Below, one piece after another: positions 8,952 through 17,078 of a DNA stretch of 64,000 bases (position 1 is its first letter; every line of letters begins with the position of its first letter). Position numbers and translations under genes: made by a program. Under the pieces are notes generated by a model. That model did no database searches, was not told where the DNA came from, and was given only the letters and a program-made list of their open reading frames with translations. The DNA comes from UBA964 sp031382085 (lineage in GTDB: Bacteria; Pseudomonadota; Gammaproteobacteria; Steroidobacterales; Steroidobacteraceae): assembly GCA_031382085.1 (NCBI GenBank), contig JANMYM010000067.1, positions 24,220 to 88,219 on the forward strand, given 5' to 3'.

Positions 8952-10036
8952 TAGTTCGCTTTGCCCGGCGATTCGATTGAAATGATCTTTTCGATGCCCA
9001 GGATGGCAGGCGAATTTGCCTGCGATTGGAGTTCCTGCAAACGGTGTTCGCGGATTTGCAGCTCGCCGCGCAAAGGTTCAAGTTCCAGAACGCGCTGGCG
9101 CAAGCGTGCAAGATAAATCTCCAGCTCACGAATCCGATCGTCACGCGCGCGGATCTGCGCCCGGTTTTGTTCCAAGCTACCCTGCCTGGCAAGCAGGCGG
9201 TTGAGATCCGCCTCGTACTGCTCTGCCAGGGCGGCGCGCGGCTCGATGACCGCCAACTGATCGATGATGCGGCGGATTTGCAGGTCGCGTTCCTGCAGAC
9301 TGTTGTCCAGCTGCGTAATTCTGGATTCAGTTTCTGTCAGACGATGCCGTAGTCGGCTGCGATCGTTGTCCGATTCTGCGAGCCGGTTCTGCACGATATC
9401 GTGACGCGCCTGCCAGTCGGCCGCCATGCGTGCCTGCGGTTCGAGTTCCGCAATGCGGGACCGCATTTTGGCGATTTCGCCGCCACGGTCCGCGGCGCTG
9501 CGGACGGTCGCATCCTGTTCACTCGACCGCCGTGCTAACAGCGCGTTTCTCTCCTCGTTTTGGGTTTGCAGCGCCGCGAACCGAGCCTCAGCCAGGTGCA
9601 GGTGACTACGCGCCTCATCGAGACCCAGAATTGCTTCGTTGCGCGCAGCGATCAGCCGATTGGCATCGGCCAGTTGACTTTCCAGCGCCAGTCGCTCGTT
9701 CTGCCACCCCGCGTGCTGGTCTCGCAACAGCTGTTCGCTGTCGCGCAGGCGCATTATCAGCGCTTCCAGTTCCGCGATCTGCCGCTTTGCTGTTGCGAGT
9801 TCCTGCCGCAGCAGTTCATCGTTGCCTCGCAATTCGCCGAGTTGATCTTGCAGAGCCTTGACCTGGGCGGCGCTTTCGTCCAATCGGAATTGCGCGCGCA
9901 CCGATTCCTGCCGGGCATCCTCGAGCATGCGGCGCCTGGCCCGGTCAGCGTACATCCCCCGAAGTCCCAGGCCGATCAGCAGTCCGCCTATCAGGATAGC
10001 CAGCCAGATCCAATCAGCGGTCAGGGCCGGAATCAT
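8951..10036 (-). CDS. Membrane-anchored coiled-coil protein
   Basis: 361 residues. One N-terminal membrane helix (WIWLAILIGGLLIGLGLRGMY) precedes roughly 300 residues of almost unbroken heptad-rich sequence containing many Leu, Glu, Arg and Gln. The C-terminal tail ends IISIESPGKAN. It overlaps the OmpA-like gene by ATGA and abuts DUF4197. It could be a scaffold linking inner membrane and wall-associated partners; no enzymatic motif is visible, and sequence similarity in such coiled coils is a poor guide to function. Confidence 0.75.
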   Translation of the reverse strand: MIPALTADWIWLAILIGGLLIGLGLRGMYADRARRRMLEDARQESVRAQFRLDESAAQVKALQDQLGELRGNDELLRQELATAKRQIAELEALIMRLRDSEQLLRDQHAGWQNERLALESQLADANRLIAARNEAILGLDEARSHLHLAEARFAALQTQNEERNALLARRSSEQDATVRSAADRGGEIAKMRSRIAELEPQARMAADWQARHDIVQNRLAESDNDRSRLRHRLTETESRITQLDNSLQERDLQIRRIIDQLAVIEPRAALAEQYEADLNRLLARQGSLEQNRAQIRARDDRIRELEIYLARLRQRVLELEPLRGELQIREHRLQELQSQANSPAILGIEKIISIESPGKAN

Positions 10037-10635
10037 TGCTTTGTGTCATTCAGTTGTGTGAATTCGATGCGACGATTGCGCTGCCGTCCCTCAGCAGTGC
10101 CATTGTCCGCTATCGGCCGGGCCTCGCCGAAGCCGCGCGCGACAAAACGATCGCCCTGCAGGCCATCATCGATCAAGTAGCGGATGACCGCCCGCGCACG
10201 GGCTTCTGACAAAGCCGTGTTGGCGACCGCATTGCCACGGCTGTCCGTATGCCCTGCAACCTCGAAACGGGCATACATGTTAGCTTTCAGCTGAGTTGCG
10301 ATGCGTTGCAATCGTTTGAGTCCACGGCGGGTAAAGTCGGTTGAATTCGTCAGGAATTCGACATTGCTGAGTTTCAGGAACCTGGCAACCTGAGACTCTA
10401 CCGCGGTTGCGGCGCCTGCCACCAGTCGGCTGGCCACGCGAATGTCTCTGCCAACCTGCTGTTGCGTCTGGTCGGCAATCTGGTCGCCGATTTCCTGCTG
10501 CGGCACCGAGCCGCTGTCCGGGACCGCTTGGACATGGGCCGTCGCCGGCGGCGTGTACTGAAACTGGCAACGGCAGGCCGAAATGCCTGCCGCAGCGGAA
10601 ATCAAGCCAGCCAACAAGCTGAGCCAGTTAAACAT
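10033..10635 (-). CDS. OmpA-family peptidoglycan-binding protein
   Basis: 200 residues. The N-terminus (LLAGLISAAAGISAC) is a probable lipoprotein signal with lipobox Cys near residue 21. The C-terminal half is an OmpA_C domain: VEFLTNSTDFTRRG, FEVAGHTDSRGNAVANTALSEARARAV, GFGEARPIADNGTAEGRQRNRRIEF. The Asp of HTDSRG and the Arg of QRNRRIE are the residues that bind meso-diaminopimelate in this fold. It would tether the outer membrane or the neighbouring coiled-coil protein to peptidoglycan. First gene of a three-gene minus-strand operon. Confidence 0.88.
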   Translation of the reverse strand: MFNWLSLLAGLISAAAGISACRCQFQYTPPATAHVQAVPDSGSVPQQEIGDQIADQTQQQVGRDIRVASRLVAGAATAVESQVARFLKLSNVEFLTNSTDFTRRGLKRLQRIATQLKANMYARFEVAGHTDSRGNAVANTALSEARARAVIRYLIDDGLQGDRFVARGFGEARPIADNGTAEGRQRNRRIEFTQLNDTKQ

Positions 10636-10780
10636 GAAAGGGTGTCCGGGACGCTCATTGGAATTCTTATGGCAGTCACTTTAGAGCCGTTGTCAGCCGG
10701 ATGCAAATGGGTGCATGCTGTGCCGGATTGCGCGGGCGGAGTACGATCCGCCAGCTAACATAATCCATGGAGTTGCGATC

Positions 10781-11194
10781 ATGCCAGCCGTCGGTAAACG
10801 CACCTTGTTAAGGGCCCTGGCCCTGGCCCTGCTGCTGCCGGCGGCGGTTTCGGCATCGGTCAGCATCGCTTTGATAAGCCCAGCCGATCTGCTGCTGAAA
10901 CTTGGCCAGTCGGGATTTGTGCTGCTGGATGTCAGGACGCCGGAAGAATATGCGGCGGGCCACCTGGCCGGCGCAGTCAACATTCCGCACGATCAGCTGG
11001 CTAACAGAGCAAGCGAACTTCCGCAGGGCCGCAATACGGAAATTGCCGTCTATTGCCGTAGCGGCAGGCGCTCGGCGCTGGCGCTGGCCTGGCTGGGCAC
11101 GCAGGGCTACCAGCGCCTGCTGCATGTGGATGGTGATTTTCTCGGCTGGCAGGCGGCTGGCCGGCCGGTGACCACGGAACCCGCTACTCGTTAG
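10781..11194 (+). CDS. Secreted rhodanese-domain protein
   Basis: 137 residues from the ATG at 10781, which has GGAG eight bases upstream. An N-terminal signal peptide (TLLRALALALLLPAAVSA) is followed by one rhodanese domain: FVLLDVRTPEEYAAGHLAGAVNIPHDQL, active-site loop VYCRSGRRSA with the catalytic Cys, and GDFLGWQAAGRPV. Likely a periplasmic sulfurtransferase or persulfide carrier. The stop codon lies in a GTTAGG word and overlaps the 3' end of the convergent fatty-acid kinase gene by four bases. Confidence 0.87.
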   Translation: MPAVGKRTLLRALALALLLPAAVSASVSIALISPADLLLKLGQSGFVLLDVRTPEEYAAGHLAGAVNIPHDQLANRASELPQGRNTEIAVYCRSGRRSALALAWLGTQGYQRLLHVDGDFLGWQAAGRPVTTEPATR

Positions 11195-13047
11195 GTCGAT
11201 GACCGTGCCGGCGGCGCCAGTTCCTGCACGCCGACCACGAGCATGCCTGGGCCGCCGTGCACACCTAACGCCGGGCCAAGGGTTGTCAGGTAGCAATCCT
11301 GGATACAGGGCAGGCCCGCTGTAATCTCATCCAGCAGTTTTCGTCCCGCTGATTCCAGGTTGCCGTGCCCGACCGCGATGCGGTAGCGGCGGCCGGCGCG
11401 CAAACGGCGGCGTATGAATGCGGCAAAGCGCTGCGGCGCCCGCTTGCGAGTCCAGATCACTGTGCCAATGCCGACGCGCCCGTCGGCAAAATTGGCGAGT
11501 ACCGGCGAACAGTTCAGCCAGTCTGCCAGCAAACCGACGATGCGTGGCACGCGCCCGCCACGAATCGCGAATTCGAGATGCGGCAATAATCCAAAGACAT
11601 CGGTGGTGGCAATTGCCTGCTGCGCGGCCGCGACCACCTCGTCCTGGCTGCCACCCGCTGCGGCGCACTCGGCGGCCGCCATCGCAATCAGTCCCTGTCC
11701 GAGAGACGCGTTACGGCTGTCGATGACGACAATATTCTTGCTGCCGCTGCGATCCGCGGCGTTCCTGGCGGCGCTCAGTGTGCCGCTGACCCTCGAGGTC
11801 AGATTGATGGCAACCACGCCCTGGTAGTGGGACGCCAGAAATTCAAACATGCGCCGAAAATCCCCGGGCGGCGGCTGGGACGTTTTTGGATGGTCAGACG
11901 AGGTCGCGAGCAGGCGATAGAACTCGTCATGCGTCATTGTGACCTTGTCGAGATAACTGTGTGGCCCGAAGTGAACCCGCACAGGCACCATGTAGATATC
12001 CAGCAAGTCCATGGCCTCGGCAGGAATATCGGCCGCCGAGTCCGTAACCACGGCGATGTGTCGCTTGCGGTTGTGATGCGCGGCGGACTGCTGTCGCAAC
12101 ATATCGTCCGCTTTCTGCGCACTGACTTCGCCAAACTGGCGCGCAGCCGCAAAGATCTGTTCCGGGTCATTTGAATGTATGTGTATGCGCAGCTTGGCCG
12201 GATGCCCGCTGACAACCAGACTGGAACCGAGCGGATACAGGGTTTCGCGCACGCGCCGCAAATCGATTGCCTGACCCGCGACCAGACATTCAGTGCAAAA
12301 GCGATGGTCGCCGATCTGGCCGCCTTCAGACATGAGTTCGTTGCCCGCGTGCACGGGCGAAACCACGACTTCAACCGTTCCCGTATCCAGGTAGGAGTTG
12401 AATCCTGTCAGCATCTCGACGAATCCGGCCGCTCCGGCATCCACGACATTGGCGGCGCGTAATTCCTCCAGCTGCCTCGGAGTGTCGTCGAGCGCGGCCT
12501 GGACGGCGGGCAGCAGCCGTACAAAGGCCAGGCGAAAATCCACGACACCGTCCGCGGCGGCTCGCGTCAGCGCCACTGCAAACGCTGCAATCACCGACAG
12601 TATGGTTCCTTCGCGTGGCTGCATGAGCGCCAGTCGCGCGTTGTTAGAACCCGCTTCGATGGCGAAGGTGAACTCCGCGACCGACAGCTGCACGCAGCTC
12701 GATGCGCGATCCGCGACCCCAAGAAAGAATTGCGCAAGTATCGCGCCGGAGTTGCCACGCGCGCCGTCCAGTGCGGCGTCAGCGGCCTTTGCCAGCATCT
12801 GCCCCGCGTGCTGCCACCGCTGCTTTTCCAGAATGCCTAACACCGCCGACATCGTCATCGCCATGTTGGTGCCGGTATCGCCATCGGGAACCGGAAACAC
12901 GTTGATGTGATTGATATGGTCGGCGCGCCGGAACAGCTGGTAGATTCCAGCGCGCAGCGCGTCGCAGAGCTGCTGCGCCGACAGTTGCGGTAATGCCGGA
13001 ACGCTGCGACTCAAGGCAGGGCTAACAGGAACCGGCGATTCTGCCAC
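11191..13047 (-). CDS. FakA-FakB type fusion: DAK2 kinase domain + DegV fatty-acid-binding domain
   Basis: 618 residues. Residues about 20-215 are a DAK2/DhaL nucleotide-binding domain (HINVFPVPDGDTGTNMAMTM with the Mg-binding Asp cluster; DGARGNSGAILAQ). About 216-320 corresponds to the FakA middle region (DHRFCTECLVAGQ). From about 325 there is a complete DegV domain (IAVVTDSAADIPAE, KTSQPPPGDF, INLTSRVSGTLSAARNAA, GGRVPR, ending VHGGPGMLVVG). In Firmicutes FakA phosphorylates fatty acid held by the separate protein FakB; here both modules sit in one chain, and no separate FakA C-terminal domain is seen. The start overlaps gspB by 37 bases. Confidence 0.87.
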   Translation of the reverse strand: MAESPVPVSPALSRSVPALPQLSAQQLCDALRAGIYQLFRRADHINHINVFPVPDGDTGTNMAMTMSAVLGILEKQRWQHAGQMLAKAADAALDGARGNSGAILAQFFLGVADRASSCVQLSVAEFTFAIEAGSNNARLALMQPREGTILSVIAAFAVALTRAAADGVVDFRLAFVRLLPAVQAALDDTPRQLEELRAANVVDAGAAGFVEMLTGFNSYLDTGTVEVVVSPVHAGNELMSEGGQIGDHRFCTECLVAGQAIDLRRVRETLYPLGSSLVVSGHPAKLRIHIHSNDPEQIFAAARQFGEVSAQKADDMLRQQSAAHHNRKRHIAVVTDSAADIPAEAMDLLDIYMVPVRVHFGPHSYLDKVTMTHDEFYRLLATSSDHPKTSQPPPGDFRRMFEFLASHYQGVVAINLTSRVSGTLSAARNAADRSGSKNIVVIDSRNASLGQGLIAMAAAECAAAGGSQDEVVAAAQQAIATTDVFGLLPHLEFAIRGGRVPRIVGLLADWLNCSPVLANFADGRVGIGTVIWTRKRAPQRFAAFIRRRLRAGRRYRIAVGHGNLESAGRKLLDEITAGLPCIQDCYLTTLGPALGVHGGPGMLVVGVQELAPPARSST

Positions 13048-13676
13048 AGGAGTATCACGCCTTCGGGCGCAATCGACTGGACCATGATCCCATTGGCAAG
13101 CAAAACGCCTTCCTGGATGCGATTGCCATTGATGAATGCAAACCGTCTGGCTGGGTCCGGATCGTAAACATGCAGGCTCATGCTGACTTCCGGCACCGCA
13201 ATGCCTTCAAGTATCAGATCGTCGCGCGATGGCAATCCCTGGGTAGCCGGGCGGCGAACGGCGACGCCGGGCGCACGCGCCTCGCGTGGTGCGGTCGGCG
13301 CTGTTGCAGGCGGCGAATTTTCGGGTTCCACGGCAGGCTCAAAATCAGCCGGGTTGAATATGCCCCGCGCGACATCGGTCCGCTCTGCTTCCGGCGTCAG
13401 CTCGGTTCGGGTGGGCGGACTGACGGCCGGCGCAGTCGCGGGCGCCTGCGGAGCCGTTGCCGCCGTGCCGGCACGATTGAGCTGCGTCGGCTGATCGGTT
13501 TTCATCAGGTACCAGGCGCCCACCAGCACATTGATACCTAACAACAATGCGAGAACGATCGCCCACACCGGAAAACGCGCGCGCGGTGCAGCAACTTTCA
13601 GCTCATACATGCCGGGATTGGCGTTTCGCTGCCGGTCGGTCTCGGATTTTTTCAGCGCATCGAGGATAAATGACAT
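13011..13676 (-). CDS. gspB: GspB-like general secretion pathway protein
   Basis: 221 residues. The N-terminus MSFILDALKKSETDRQR is the hallmark of GspB/ExeB. A single membrane helix follows (about 35-57) and a Pro/Ala/Thr-rich periplasmic linker. The C-terminal GspB domain (SRDDLILEGIAVPEVSMSLHVYD, INGNRIQEGVLLANGI, VILLWQNRRFLL) is complete. With GspA it forms the inner-membrane complex that helps assemble the type II secretin in Aeromonas-type systems by acting on peptidoglycan. It starts two bases after the gspA stop; other gsp genes are not in the window. Confidence 0.87.
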   Translation of the reverse strand: MSFILDALKKSETDRQRNANPGMYELKVAAPRARFPVWAIVLALLLGINVLVGAWYLMKTDQPTQLNRAGTAATAPQAPATAPAVSPPTRTELTPEAERTDVARGIFNPADFEPAVEPENSPPATAPTAPREARAPGVAVRRPATQGLPSRDDLILEGIAVPEVSMSLHVYDPDPARRFAFINGNRIQEGVLLANGIMVQSIAPEGVILLWQNRRFLLALP

Positions 13677-13678
13677 CG

Positions 13679-14626
13679 TTACTCCGAGGCCACTGTGGGC
13701 GGTGATGTCAGTCGGGCACTTGTGGGCGCGCTGCTGCTCAGGAACCAGAACACAAACGCAACCATCATGCCTGCAAGCGCAACTCCGGCCCAGGGCAGCC
13801 AGCGTGGCATCAGGCGACGACCCAGTACTTCGCAGGCCGCGCGGCGTTGCAGCGCGGCGTTCACCGTGTGCCGGTCAAGCGTAAACGCGCCTAACAAGGC
13901 GCGATCAGCCATGATATTGATCAGTCGTGGAATACCCTGCGAGCGATGGTGCAATTCGGCCAGCGCGCCGTTGCTGAAAATCGGGTGCATGGAACCTGCT
14001 ACCCGTATGCGATGACGCACATAGGCGGCCGATTCCGAGCGCGACAGCGGCGCCAGGTGATAACGCCCCGTCATGCGCTGCGCCAGGGGCCGTAACTCGT
14101 CAGTTGCCAGCATCTCCTTCAGTTCCGGTTGCCCGATCAGGATTATCTGCAGCAATTTTTGTGTTTCGGTTTCCAGGTTCGTTAGCAGGCGGACTTGCTC
14201 AAGGGTATCCAGCGCCAGATTCTGTGCTTCGTCGACTACTAACACGACGCGGCGTCCCGCGGCGTGAGCACGCAACAGATAACCACTGAGAATATCGACC
14301 AGGTCTTTGACGCTGCTAACGGCCGAGTCCGGAACCCCGATGCCGAGCTCCTCGCACAACGTCAGCAGGAATTCAGGCGCGTTCACGCGCGGGTTCAGAA
14401 TCAGCGCCACTTCCGAATTAGGCGGTGTTCTTGACAGCAGCGAGCGGATTATTGTCGTCTTGCCGGTGCCGATCTCACCAGTCAATTGAATGAAGCCGCC
14501 AGCTTCGGTAATGCCGTAGATGAGGTGCGCCAGGGCCTCCGAATGCCGCTCACTTAGAAATAAGTAGCGGGGATCCGGCGTTATGGCGAACGGCTTTTCG
14601 TTTAGGCCGAAAAACGACAGGTACAT
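13679..14626 (-). CDS. gspA: GspA/ExeA-like AAA ATPase
   Basis: 315 residues. MYLSFFGLNEKPFAITPDPRYLF is the typical ExeA/GspA N-terminus. The AAA domain has Walker A GEIGTGKTT and Walker B VVLVVDEAQNL, plus a sensor-like ILIGQPEL. A C-terminal helix (WLPWAGVALAGMMVAFVFWFL) puts the ATPase at the inner membrane. The peptidoglycan-binding domain seen in longer ExeA proteins is absent; the chain ends about 20 residues after the helix, as in many short GspA homologues. Partner: the adjacent GspB. Confidence 0.87.
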   Translation of the reverse strand: MYLSFFGLNEKPFAITPDPRYLFLSERHSEALAHLIYGITEAGGFIQLTGEIGTGKTTIIRSLLSRTPPNSEVALILNPRVNAPEFLLTLCEELGIGVPDSAVSSVKDLVDILSGYLLRAHAAGRRVVLVVDEAQNLALDTLEQVRLLTNLETETQKLLQIILIGQPELKEMLATDELRPLAQRMTGRYHLAPLSRSESAAYVRHRIRVAGSMHPIFSNGALAELHHRSQGIPRLINIMADRALLGAFTLDRHTVNAALQRRAACEVLGRRLMPRWLPWAGVALAGMMVAFVFWFLSSSAPTSARLTSPPTVASE

Positions 14627-14719
14627 GCGGTGCGGAGTATGTCACGTCGCTTTGTGAACGCGTAGGCAATGCGAGAAGTTGCTGCCTGGGGCCATGAAAA
14701 CCGGCGCACAGTGGTCTCA

Positions 14720-15040
14720 ATGACCGGCAAACATTTTCCCCTGTTTGTGTTTCTGATGGCGCTCGGGTCCACCTGCAACAACGGACTCGCCGCAGAGCCG
14801 GTGCTCGACCTGCGAACGCCGCGGCCAGACGTGACGCTCAGGCTCTTTGCACTCATGCGCATGGACGACCGGCCCGCCTGGATGCAGAGCGTGGACACGG
14901 TTGCGCGCCAGGGCCTGACCTTTGTTTGCCTGCGCCACGGACAACAGGCAAGTCTCGTGTTTGGCGCCCATCCTAACGGTTACGTAGGTGTATTCACTAC
15001 ACCACCGGGCGACGGCAAGCGCAGGCGTCCAGGTTGTTAG
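14720..15040 (+). CDS. Small secreted protein of unknown function
   Basis: 106 residues from the ATG at 14720. The N-terminus (KHFPLFVFLMALGSTCNNGLAAE) resembles a signal peptide cut after GLA. The rest has no motif I recognise. The tail (GDGKRRRPGC) overlaps the 3' end of convergent dinB by four bases, and the stop codon sits inside a GTTAGG word. It lies upstream-divergent of gspA. The signal-like start supports a real gene, but composition beyond it is not strongly protein-like. Confidence 0.45.
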   Translation: MTGKHFPLFVFLMALGSTCNNGLAAEPVLDLRTPRPDVTLRLFALMRMDDRPAWMQSVDTVARQGLTFVCLRHGQQASLVFGAHPNGYVGVFTTPPGDGKRRRPGC

Positions 15041-16197
15041 GATCGCGGGGGCCCTCGCAGACCGCGGCTCAGCGACGCCTTGCCAAAGCGGGCGCGGATG
15101 CTGTCCACCGTCGCGTCGAGTTGTGCGGGTGGTGCCGCAAACAGGTCCATCTGCTCTTCCGTGGCCAGGTCCGCGACCCCGACTCCTAACAATCGGACCC
15201 TGGCGCCGGCGTGCTCGGCGAGCCAGTGCTGTAACAGGTCGCGTGCCACCTTGACGATCAGCGCATTGTCGTGCGTCCTGGTGCCCAGGCTCTTTTGCCG
15301 CGAAAAGGTTTGGAAATCATGGCGGCGCACCTTGATATCGACAACGCCTGCCGTCAGTTTCCTGGCCCGCAGGCGCGAACTGACGCGGTCCGCGAGCGCC
15401 GTCAGCTCGGCCTGCAGGCGTCCCGCATCCTGGATGTCGCGCACGAAAGTTTCCTCGGCACTGATGGATCGTTCTTCCGCATCCGTAACGACCGGTCGAT
15501 CGTCGATACCCGAAGCGCGGTCGCGCATGCGCGCAAAGTCATTGCCGAATAGCGCGCGCAATTTGGCATCGCTCGTCTGCCGTAGCGCACCCAGCGTCAG
15601 AAAACCCGCCGCCATGACCTGGTCGCCTTTCTTGCGAGCGAGTCCCGGCAGCCGCTTGACCGGCAGGGGATCGAGAACCGCATGTATGCGCTCCGGCGTG
15701 ATGACGGTAAGACCGTCGGGTTTCTCAAGTTCCGAGGCGATCTTCGCGACCAGCTTGTTAGCAGCGACGCCGACTGACGCGGTCAGCCCGGTGCGCTCGC
15801 GGATCAGTGCCTTGATACGCCGGGCTATGGTCACGGAGTCGCCGAGGATGCCCTGACTTGCCGTGACATCCAGGAATGCTTCATCCAGCGACAAACCCTG
15901 CACCAACGGCGTGAATTCACGGAAGATCGCAAATATCTGCGCCGATACTTCCTTGTAACGGGCCATGCGCGGCTGAATGCAGATCGCATCCGGGCAGCGA
16001 CGCAGTGCTTCGTTCACCGGCATCGCTGAACGGACGCCGAACTTGCGCACCTCGTAGTTGGCCGCGGCGACCACGCCCCGGCCCTGCGTGCCGCCTACGA
16101 TGACCGGGTGCCCGGCCAGTTCGGGATGGTCGTGTTCTTCAACCGCTGCATAGAACGCGTCCATGTCGACGTGCAGAATAGCGCGCAGCTCTTGCAT
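15037..16197 (-). CDS. dinB: DNA polymerase IV (Y-family)
   Basis: 386 residues, slightly longer than E. coli DinB. Catalytic motifs: LHVDMDAFYAAVE near the N-terminus and SLDEAFLDVT about residue 105, supplying the metal-binding Asp and Glu. Next come the thumb HhH region (KRLPGLARKKGDQVMAAGF) and a C-terminal little-finger domain. The C-terminal tail lacks an obvious beta-clamp peptide. It performs error-prone translesion synthesis; no LexA box was identified upstream. It follows the DUF3667 gene by 13 bases. Confidence 0.93.
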   Translation of the reverse strand: MQELRAILHVDMDAFYAAVEEHDHPELAGHPVIVGGTQGRGVVAAANYEVRKFGVRSAMPVNEALRRCPDAICIQPRMARYKEVSAQIFAIFREFTPLVQGLSLDEAFLDVTASQGILGDSVTIARRIKALIRERTGLTASVGVAANKLVAKIASELEKPDGLTVITPERIHAVLDPLPVKRLPGLARKKGDQVMAAGFLTLGALRQTSDAKLRALFGNDFARMRDRASGIDDRPVVTDAEERSISAEETFVRDIQDAGRLQAELTALADRVSSRLRARKLTAGVVDIKVRRHDFQTFSRQKSLGTRTHDNALIVKVARDLLQHWLAEHAGARVRLLGVGVADLATEEQMDLFAAPPAQLDATVDSIRARFGKASLSRGLRGPPRS

Positions 16198-16210
16198 GCC
16201 CGAGGCCCTG

Positions 16211-17059
16211 CTAGAGCGTCGAGGCGCTGAAGATCAGTACCGCGATCATCACCGACACCGCGGTCGCCGTATACAGCAGACCTAACACCGTGAATTTTGC
16301 CCATGTCAGCGCGCGACCCTGCCCGTAGTAATTGCGCATGCCACGGTAGAAATACCAGAGCAGATAGAAATTGAACGCGACGCTGGCCAGGCCAACCGTG
16401 TCGTTACCCGGAAACACAAAACCGAGCGACAGCAGCAATCCGTAGCCGACGAAAAGATAGATGTGGTTGTGCAGCAACAGCAGCAGGTGCTCGACGTAGA
16501 AGCGGCGCGGGCGCCAGTACATGAGCTTCATGCAAGCTGCGATCAGGGGCAGCAGCACAAAAAGTCCCTTGGGCAGATTCTGGATGAATGCATGTGACAG
16601 GCTGCGGCCGTTGTCGGCCGCGATCTTGCGGCATTGCGCCGGCAGGCGCGCCAGGACGGCGTCCTTGAACGGGCCGTTGTAATTAAAGCGGCTGCAGGCC
16701 TTGCCAGCGCCTGCGGTGTCGGCGCGATCTACTATGACAGCGGGCCCCTGCTGGTTATCGGCGAGGCCAGCTAACAAAAAGAACATCAGACTGACGACCA
16801 GATACAGGCGCACCGGCGGCAGATAGCGACCACGGCGTCCGCTGAAGAATTCGCGTGTCAGGTACCCCGGCTTGCTGACCAGCACCCACACCGTGCGCCA
16901 AACCCGCGAATCCGCATGCGTGATATTTTCGAACGCCTCGCCCGCGAAATGCGCAAACGTGTGGATCTCGGGCTCGTGCTTCTGGCCGCAGTTCGCGCAC
17001 CAGGGGCCGGTGAGCGCGGCGCGGCAATTGAGGCACAGTGGCGCGAATTCCTCGCTCAC
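16211..17059 (-). CDS. DUF3667 membrane protein with N-terminal zinc ribbon
   Basis: 282 residues from a GTG start. Two Cys pairs at the N-terminus (CLNCRAAL...CANCGQ) form a probable zinc ribbon, followed by the DUF3667 signature (THADSRVWRTVWVLVSKPGYLTREFFSGRRGRYLPPVRLYLVVS) and four or five membrane segments. The family is common in gammaproteobacteria and Bacteroidetes and is uncharacterised. The large loop after the first helix contains Cys and may be periplasmic. Confidence 0.85.
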   Translation of the reverse strand: MSEEFAPLCLNCRAALTGPWCANCGQKHEPEIHTFAHFAGEAFENITHADSRVWRTVWVLVSKPGYLTREFFSGRRGRYLPPVRLYLVVSLMFFLLAGLADNQQGPAVIVDRADTAGAGKACSRFNYNGPFKDAVLARLPAQCRKIAADNGRSLSHAFIQNLPKGLFVLLPLIAACMKLMYWRPRRFYVEHLLLLLHNHIYLFVGYGLLLSLGFVFPGNDTVGLASVAFNFYLLWYFYRGMRNYYGQGRALTWAKFTVLGLLYTATAVSVMIAVLIFSASTL

Positions 17060-17078
17060 GTGTCGCTACTGCGCTGCT

